A stretch of 6,287 nucleotides of DNA, taken from Candidatus Sericytochromatia bacterium (GTDB lineage Bacteria; Cyanobacteriota; Sericytochromatia; UBA7694). The notes beneath the pieces were generated by a model that was not told the origin of the DNA, did no database searches, and worked only from the letters and a program-made list of their open reading frames with translations. Within the stretch, counting starts at the first letter, position 1. Each line of letters starts with the position of its first letter. The position numbers and the translations under genes are program-made. Shown here piece by piece: positions 1 through 3,914 of the stretch. The DNA lies in the NCBI GenBank assembly GCA_913773825.1, contig CAJYHH010000327.1, positions 1 to 6,287 of the forward strand. Reading direction: 5' to 3'.

Positions 1-18
1 TATCTGTTCGATAATCAG

Positions 19-48
19 ATCGATCGCTTAAAATTTAAGGGTATCGAT
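19..48. promoter_or_regulatory. Imperfect inverted repeat upstream of the hydrolase gene, possible operator/promoter
   Basis: The sequence shows nested dyad symmetry: ATCGAT at 19-24 mirrors ATCGAT at 43-48, and CTTAAA at 27-32 mirrors TTTAAG at 34-39 around a single central A. The inner arm contains TAAAAT (29-34), one mismatch from the -10 consensus, but I find no good -35 element at the expected distance. With so small a centre and no following T tract it is a poor intrinsic terminator. A protein-binding dyad over a promoter for the gene at 82 is the more natural reading. Function is inferred only. Confidence 0.3.
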
Positions 49-68
49 GTTGGGTTGTGATTTTGGGC

Positions 69-74
69 AGGAGG
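69..74 (+). promoter_or_regulatory. Strong ribosome binding site of the hydrolase gene
   Basis: AGGAGG is a perfect Shine-Dalgarno core, seven bases before the ATG at 82. It fixes the start of the hydrolase gene and suggests efficient translation. Confidence 0.85.
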
Positions 75-81
75 AACAGTT

Positions 82-1023
82 ATGAGTTTTGATTCGGTTT
101 CCCGTTTAGTCAGGCAGAACAGCCCAAATCCCTTAACCGGTCCAAATGGGTCTAGTCGCAGTAAAACCGAATCAACGTTGCCGGTAAATCCTGCTGTTAA
201 CAAAACCCAAACAACAGAACCCCGTCCAGATGATCAACTTAAATTGCAGAGCCAGGCGCCGCGTTTAAAACCCCTCCAGGTGATTCTGGCAGATCGCCAT
301 CAGGGCGTTGTGGTTGAACCAGGTGTGAGTGACAAAACCCGAACTGCACTCAGCAGTGTGCCTGGAACCGCCTGGGCCGGACGCTCAGCAGCCAATGGTG
401 GCCGTGAGCTGGCGATTCTGATTCCTGAATCGTTTAATCCAGAAAAACCCGCTGAAGTGATGTTTTATTTTCACGGGCACGGCGGGACGATTAGCAATGG
501 CCTGACAAACCCTGATAAGGGCCTGGCTGAAAATATTAAAGCCCTTTCTAAAGAGCGCAATCTGATTGTGGTGATGCCGCAAGGCCCAGCCAAAGAGCGT
601 GACTTTACCTGGATGAATCCTAAAAACAAAGAATCTTTAGCCGACTTACAGCAAGAAGTCTGGGCTCAGCTCAGTCAGATGCAGCCTGGCCTCAATCCCG
701 TTAACAAGCCTGAGCAGATTCAGAAAGTCGTGCTGGCTGGGCACAGCGCCGGTGGTTTGGCTCTAATGAACGGGCTTGGCGGGACTCAGTCAACGGTGCG
801 CGCAGATCGCGTGGATTTTCTTGATGCCAGTTATGGCAGTTGGGCAAGTGAAGCCCATTCCCGTCTAAAAAAACGCGGATTACCTGTTGAAATGCGCGTG
901 GTGTATTTGCCTGGGACTCAAACGGAAAGTGACGCCCTGCGTTTAAAAAATACTGCGGGAGTCACTCTTGAGCGTGGCACGGGTGGTCATGGCGCAGTAC
1001 CACGTCGTTATTTGGGCTTGTAA
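82..1023 (+). CDS. Alpha/beta-hydrolase fold protein, substrate unknown
   Basis: This 313-residue protein has the hallmarks of a serine alpha/beta-hydrolase. A strand ending in the oxyanion-hole type motif HGHGG lies at residues 131-135. The nucleophile elbow GHSAGG (220-225) follows the strand QKVVLA, making Ser222 the likely nucleophile. A late His303 sits in GGHGAVPRRYL near the C-terminus. The acid is probably Asp284 after strand MRVVYLPGT (271-279), with Asp248 in DFLDASYG as the alternative. Residues 1-65 are rich in Ser, Asn, Pro, Thr and Gln and look disordered; there is no hydrophobic signal peptide or membrane segment, so the protein is probably cytoplasmic or exported by a non-Sec route. 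The layout resembles polyhydroxybutyrate-depolymerase-like or feruloyl-esterase-like hydrolases, but I cannot assign a substrate. The perfect ribosome binding site supports the start. No terminator follows, so read-through into the signalling genes is possible, though a functional link is not shown. Confidence 0.88.
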   Translation: MSFDSVSRLVRQNSPNPLTGPNGSSRSKTESTLPVNPAVNKTQTTEPRPDDQLKLQSQAPRLKPLQVILADRHQGVVVEPGVSDKTRTALSSVPGTAWAGRSAANGGRELAILIPESFNPEKPAEVMFYFHGHGGTISNGLTNPDKGLAENIKALSKERNLIVVMPQGPAKERDFTWMNPKNKESLADLQQEVWAQLSQMQPGLNPVNKPEQIQKVVLAGHSAGGLALMNGLGGTQSTVRADRVDFLDASYGSWASEAHSRLKKRGLPVEMRVVYLPGTQTESDALRLKNTAGVTLERGTGGHGAVPRRYLGL

Positions 1024-1047
1024 GGCTGATTGATCAGGCTGATTGAT
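1023..1047 (+). repeat. 12-bp perfect tandem direct repeat (AGGCTGATTGAT x2)
   Basis: AGGCTGATTGAT occurs at 1023-1034 and again at 1036-1047, separated by one base, giving a 13-bp period. The first copy begins on the last base of the hydrolase stop codon. The junction also contains a 5-bp inverted repeat, CTGAT (1026-1030) and ATCAG (1033-1037). It may be a local slippage duplication, or a pair of same-face-oriented binding sites; nothing in the sequence decides between these. Confidence 0.8.
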
Positions 1048-1136
1048 ACAACTGAATTCGCGAGATTTTACGCCTCTGGCCCCCTGATTTTAACGGGTGA
1101 ATATGGTTTACTGTTTAGAGATGTGGGGATGCTGCA
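1024..1136. other. Intergenic region between the hydrolase and the signalling operon
   Basis: This 113-bp gap is the only noncoding stretch long enough to hold the operon promoter. After the direct repeat I see no stable hairpin with a T tract, so no intrinsic terminator for the upstream gene. A TTGATA hexamer (1043-1048) resembles a -35 box, but the bases at the proper spacing (around TTTTAC, 1066-1071) are a poor -10. A GGGGA stretch (1125-1129), seven bases before the ATG at 1137, is a fair ribosome binding site. The promoter assignment is weak. Confidence 0.45.
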
Positions 1137-2993
1137 ATGAATCTCGAACTTGCTCGTTTGACCGAAATGGCCTTTCGGCTTGATGCGCTCGAATCCCGGT
1201 TTAAGTCTTTCAGCGATAGCTTGAGAGATTCCGAGGACAAACGGGCGTTAGTTGAGCTGAGCCAGGATTTAGACGCGTTACGTCAACTGGTCAAAGCTGA
1301 AGAATTCGCCCGTTTGCATGAGGGCCTGCGCCTGAATGAAATTCTGGATGTTCTGTTTTCATTAGCAGGTCTTGATTTTCGCAAACGAGCGAGTCTGGGT
1401 GAGCAAGGGGATGTTTATGATGCACTGGCTGCTACAACCAATACGGTTTCCGAAGAACTTGCTTTAACCCATCGGGATTTAGAAACCCAAAATCGCGCGC
1501 TTGAAGCCGCAACCGCGGCCAAAAGTCAGTTTATGGCAAATATGAGTCATGAGATCCGAACACCGCTTGGTGCCATGTTGGGTTTTGCTGACTTACTGAC
1601 AGCCCCGGAATTGGCCGAAAGCGACAGGCTCAACTATGCTTTGATTATTCGTCGTAATGGTGAACATCTGTTAAATCTGATCAATGATCTGTTGGACCTG
1701 GCTAAAATTGAGTCAGGTAAACTCAGTCTTGAACAGCTTGAGTTTCCGCTTGGTGATTTGCTGCAAGACGTGCTGGCCCTGATGCAGGGACGGGCGCTTG
1801 AGCAGGGCTTAGAGTTTGGAATCGATTTTTTGACGCCTTTGCCAGCTCGAATTTTGTCTGACCCAACCCGCTTACGCCAGCTCTTGTTAAATCTTGTCGG
1901 CAATGCGATTAAATTTACAGAAGCCGGCAGCGTCAGATTAGCGGCTGGTTATGATCCAATTTCAAGTGAGCTTTGGTTTGCGATTGTCGATACGGGGATT
2001 GGGATGAGTCCTGAACAGCTAGATCGTCTGTTTACGCCTTTTGAGCAAGCTGATTCTTCTATGACCCGGCGCTTTGGCGGAACAGGTTTGGGCCTGGCTA
2101 TTTGTAAACCGCTGGCTCAAGCACTTGGTGGAGATCTGACCGTCCTGAGCCAATTGGGAAAAGGCAGTACCTTTACCCTGCGTTTTCCGGTTCCAACCCC
2201 AGTGGGTGTTGCTGAAATCACTGAGATTGTCATGCCTGAAAAAAATCAGCCCAATCAAGCTCAAGCAGAGCATCAAGCTGTTGCAATTGGGAGTTTATTG
2301 TTAGCTGAAGATGGGCCAGACAATCAATTGTTTTTGACAACCGTACTGCGCCGCCGGGGCTGGACGGTGACCCTGGCTGAAAATGGCCAACTGGCTGTTG
2401 AATACGCGCTAAATGCTTGGCGTGAAGGCCGGGCTTATGACGTGATTCTGATGGATATGCAAATGCCTGTATTAGATGGTTACCACGCAACCCTGAAGCT
2501 GCGTGAAGAGGGCTATGAAGGGCCTGTTATTGCTTTGACGGCGCATGCGATGGCCGGTGAACGAGAGCGCTGTCTGGCTGTAGGTTGCGATGAATATCTC
2601 AGTAAACCCGTTACCCCTGCAAATTTACTTCAGGCTGTTGAAGCTTTTTTACCCCTGCAGCAGCGTCCTGTCATGCCTTTGATTAGTTCTTATGCCAATG
2701 ATCCGGATATGCAGAGCTTGATTGTACGATTTGTGGCTAATCTGGCTGATCGGATCATTGAATTGCGCAAAGTTGCTGAACAAGGTGATCAAGAGGAGCT
2801 GATCAGGCTGGTGCATCAGCTTAAGGGCTCTGCTGGAGGTTATGGTTTTGGGGCGATTTCAGATTTGGCAGCAGAGCTAGAGCAGGTTTTGTTAACACCT
2901 GGAGCGCCCAATGACTTATTGCTAGAGAGTTTTCTTGCGCTCTGCTCACGAGCAAGTTCAGCTCATTCAGATAAGACCGGAGGGCTAGTATGA
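1137..2993 (+). CDS. Cytoplasmic hybrid histidine kinase: HAMP-like, HisKA, HATPase, REC, Hpt
   Basis: This 618-residue protein is a complete phosphorelay on one chain. Residues 1-60 are helical and charged, with no membrane segment. Residues 64-110 (LNEILDVLFSLAGLDFRKR...GDVYDALAATTNTVSEEL) resemble the soluble HAMP-like linker seen before many cytosolic kinase cores, and run into a signalling helix. HisKA follows with phospho-acceptor His138 in SHEIRTP. The HATPase has the N box around Asn256 (LLNLVGNAIKFT), G1 DTGIG (285-289), an F box LFTPFEQ (298-304) and G2 GGTGLGL (314-320). The receiver (about 386-505) has Glu391/Asp392, Asp440 in LMDMQMP, Thr468 and Lys490. The C-terminal Hpt (about 525-605) has His560 in HQLKGSAG. 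The expected route is His138 to Asp440 to His560 and then to an outside receiver. The stop codon overlaps the next start as ATGA, and that downstream gene encodes a receiver, so it is the obvious candidate target. No classic sensor domain is visible, so the signal is unknown and may come from a partner protein. Confidence 0.95.
   Translation: MNLELARLTEMAFRLDALESRFKSFSDSLRDSEDKRALVELSQDLDALRQLVKAEEFARLHEGLRLNEILDVLFSLAGLDFRKRASLGEQGDVYDALAATTNTVSEELALTHRDLETQNRALEAATAAKSQFMANMSHEIRTPLGAMLGFADLLTAPELAESDRLNYALIIRRNGEHLLNLINDLLDLAKIESGKLSLEQLEFPLGDLLQDVLALMQGRALEQGLEFGIDFLTPLPARILSDPTRLRQLLLNLVGNAIKFTEAGSVRLAAGYDPISSELWFAIVDTGIGMSPEQLDRLFTPFEQADSSMTRRFGGTGLGLAICKPLAQALGGDLTVLSQLGKGSTFTLRFPVPTPVGVAEITEIVMPEKNQPNQAQAEHQAVAIGSLLLAEDGPDNQLFLTTVLRRRGWTVTLAENGQLAVEYALNAWREGRAYDVILMDMQMPVLDGYHATLKLREEGYEGPVIALTAHAMAGERERCLAVGCDEYLSKPVTPANLLQAVEAFLPLQQRPVMPLISSYANDPDMQSLIVRFVANLADRIIELRKVAEQGDQEELIRLVHQLKGSAGGYGFGAISDLAAELEQVLLTPGAPNDLLLESFLALCSRASSAHSDKTGGLV
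2979..2984 (+). promoter_or_regulatory. Ribosome binding site of the REC-GGDEF gene, inside the kinase gene
   Basis: GGAGGG lies five bases before the ATG at 2990 and within the last codons of the hybrid kinase gene. Together with the ATGA stop/start overlap it supports translational coupling and selects this start over the internal ATG at 3002. Confidence 0.75.
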
Positions 2994-3913
2994 CAGACGA
3001 AATGAATTTAACAATCGAACCTGAACGCCCGCGAGTTTTGGTGGTTGATGATTCTGAAGATATTCAGGCTTTAATTCGCTTTCGTCTGCGCGGCGAAGAT
3101 ATAAGTCTGTATCAGGCTTTTGATGCTGAAGACGCGCTCAAACAGAGCCGTGAGCTTCATCCCGATTTGCTGCTGCTCGATCTTAATCTGCCAGGACAAA
3201 GTGGGCTTGAGCTGATTCACCGGCTGAAAGATGAACATGAACTTTCAAATATTCCCGTGATCTTTTTAACCGGAACCGATGACATTACGACTAAAGTTCA
3301 GGCTTTTGATGCCGGTGCGGTTGATTATATTACCAAGCCCTTTGACGGTGTCGAACTGAGTGCACGGGTGCGCGCCGCTTTAAGAACCAAACGCTATCTG
3401 GATTTACTTGCTACACGAGCCCAGCTTGATGGTCTGACGGGTTTGTGGAATCGCGCTTATTTTGATGATCGTCTGCGTGACGAATGTGCGGTTTCGCAGC
3501 GCCATAAACGGCCCGTCTCTCTGATTATGCTCGATATTGACCACTTTAAATCGCTTAATGATCGCTTTGGACACCCTTTTGGGGATCTGGTTCTGCAGCG
3601 TGTTGCTCAGACTTTGCTGGCTACAACCCGTCGTACAGAAATAGCCTGTCGCTATGGGGGGGAAGAATTTGCTGTGATTTTACGTGAGACGGATCTGGAA
3701 GGGGCGATGAAGACAGCCGGTCGGATTCGAGTGGCCATTGAGTTGTTAGAGTTCAAAAATGAGGCTGAGCCCGTTAAAGTAACAGCAAGTCTGGGTGCAA
3801 GTTCAAGTGAGGTTTTTAGCGGCGTTTTTGAACCCGATGATCTGATGGCCAGCGCAGATCAGGCCCTGTATAAGGCCAAACACGGTGGCCGAAATCAAGT
3901 GTGCAGGGCCTAA
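2990..3913 (+). CDS. Response regulator diguanylate cyclase (REC-GGDEF)
   Basis: This 307-residue protein pairs one receiver with one GGDEF domain, the architecture of WspR and similar regulators. The receiver (about 14-130) has every key residue: Asp20/Asp21, phospho-acceptor Asp64 in LLLDLNLP, Thr94 and Lys116 in YITKPF. A continuous helix (about 121-146) links it to the GGDEF domain, which starts at DGLTGLWNR (147-155). The catalytic signature is GGEEF (223-227). Metal- and substrate-binding positions Asp182 (LDIDHFK), Asn190 and Asp199 are present, so it should make c-di-GMP from two GTP. The inhibitory I-site, normally RxxD five residues before the signature, reads RRTE (214-217), so the Asp is replaced by Glu and product inhibition may be altered. 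There is no membrane segment; action is cytosolic. It is sandwiched between two Hpt-containing kinases, overlapping the first by four bases and ending one base before the second, and is the only free receiver in the window. Confidence 0.95.
   Translation: MTDEMNLTIEPERPRVLVVDDSEDIQALIRFRLRGEDISLYQAFDAEDALKQSRELHPDLLLLDLNLPGQSGLELIHRLKDEHELSNIPVIFLTGTDDITTKVQAFDAGAVDYITKPFDGVELSARVRAALRTKRYLDLLATRAQLDGLTGLWNRAYFDDRLRDECAVSQRHKRPVSLIMLDIDHFKSLNDRFGHPFGDLVLQRVAQTLLATTRRTEIACRYGGEEFAVILRETDLEGAMKTAGRIRVAIELLEFKNEAEPVKVTASLGASSSEVFSGVFEPDDLMASADQALYKAKHGGRNQVCRA
3905..3908 (+). promoter_or_regulatory. Probable ribosome binding site selecting the CheA start
   Basis: AGGG sits six bases before the ATG at 3915, inside the last codons of the diguanylate cyclase gene. 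It is short, so coupling to the upstream gene, whose stop codon ends one base before this ATG, probably helps initiation. The alternative in-frame GTG at 3885 has no comparable purine tract and would add ten residues before the normal beginning of an Hpt domain. Confidence 0.5.
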
Positions 3914-3914
3914 T

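Noticed and set aside
1023..1047. Rho-independent terminator after the hydrolase gene
   Set aside because: The only hairpin is a 5-bp stem with a two-base loop and no following T tract.
1024..1136. c-di-GMP riboswitch or other structured RNA before the signalling operon
   Set aside because: The gap is short, and I found no recognisable conserved core or paired helices of a GEMM-type aptamer.
2800..2810. TGATCAGGCTG shared with the intergenic repeat (1031-1041)
   Set aside because: This 11-base match falls within ordinary Hpt coding sequence (leading to the HQLKG motif) and is most simply chance.
3885..3914. GTG at 3885 as an earlier start for CheA
   Set aside because: It would overlap the cyclase gene by 29 bases, lacks a good ribosome binding site and adds ten residues before the usual Hpt beginning; the ATG at 3915 is better.
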